Origin: Flavobacteriales bacterium
Lineage (GTDB): Bacteria; Bacteroidota; Bacteroidia; Flavobacteriales; Flavobacteriaceae
Length of the DNA stretch: 6,095 bases
Direction of reading: 5' to 3'
Assembly: GCA_011525065.1 (NCBI GenBank)
Contig: WTIY01000217.1
Location: forward strand, 1 to 6,095
Below are positions 6,001-6,095 of this stretch, in pieces (position 1 is the first letter of the stretch; the number at the start of each line of letters is the position of its first letter). Both the position numbers and the translations under genes were made by a program. The notes below the pieces were generated by a model. It was given only the letters and a program-made list of their open reading frames with translations. It made no database searches and had not been told where the DNA came from.

Positions 6001-6095
6001 TTAAATATGTTCGGGAGGATCTAACAAATCTCCTACGGAGGCCTGCTGAGCATTGAATTGGTACGCCGCATTTAGGCCAATTACTGAGCTACCAG
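6001..6095 (-). CDS. 3' end of an unidentified protein gene
   Basis: A minus-strand frame enters from the right edge and ends at a TAA at 6003-6001, giving 30 residues ending in GDLLDPPEHI. The other two minus frames hit stops within five codons of the edge, and no plus-strand frame offers a useful alternative, so this is probably the true C-terminus of the gene upstream of SulP. The piece is mixed in polarity with an acidic tail, has no membrane segment and does not end like a T9SS sorting domain. I do not recognise the family. The gene lies 60 bp upstream of SulP in the same direction and could share its transcript, although a promoter-like box lies in the gap. Confidence 0.5.
   Translation of the reverse strand, partial: GSSVIGLNAAYQFNAQQASVGDLLDPPEHI

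Overview
The window looks like a chromosomal segment from a marine-type member of Bacteroidota, most likely class Flavobacteriia. The reasons are: a secreted GH16 laminarinase-type enzyme ending in a type IX secretion (T9SS) sorting domain; a signal peptide of flavobacterial style on a second exported protein; start codons with A-rich leaders and no Shine-Dalgarno sequence; and exact or near matches to the Bacteroidota -7 promoter element TAnnTTTG. Base composition is moderately AT-rich and even throughout. I see no mobile element, RNA gene or CRISPR array.

Layout from left to right. 1-346 (minus) is the 5' part of an exported protein, probably an S8 (subtilisin-like) peptidase, running off the left edge. 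347-421 is a gap with an 11-bp imperfect inverted repeat and a possible promoter. 422-1273 (minus) is a ROK-family sugar kinase without the usual zinc motif. 1282-2532 (minus) is an FHS/FucP-type sugar MFS transporter, 8 bp upstream of the kinase and so very likely in the same operon. 2533-2618 is a divergent promoter region with a short dyad. 2619-3692 (plus) is the GH16 endo-beta-glucanase. 3693-3722 is a strong bidirectional terminator. 3767-4393 (minus) is a beta-class carbonic anhydrase. 4399-5940 (minus) is a SulP-family anion transporter, 5 bp upstream of the carbonic anhydrase. 6001-6095 (minus) is the 3' end of an unidentified gene entering from the right edge.

There are two functional modules. 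The first is a small glucan-use cassette: the exported GH16 enzyme would cut a beta-1,3-glucan such as laminarin outside the cell, the MFS protein would import released sugar across the inner membrane, and the ROK kinase would phosphorylate it. No SusC/SusD pair, exo-glucosidase or regulator lies in the window, so these must come from elsewhere or from beyond the edges. The second is an inorganic-carbon module: SulP plus carbonic anhydrase, most simply read as bicarbonate uptake coupled to CO2/HCO3- interconversion. These are known family types in a sensible arrangement. I did not find a clearly new system. The most notable points are the zinc-less ROK kinase, the apparent loss of both FucP proton-coupling acids in the MFS transporter, and the dyads in the regulatory gaps.
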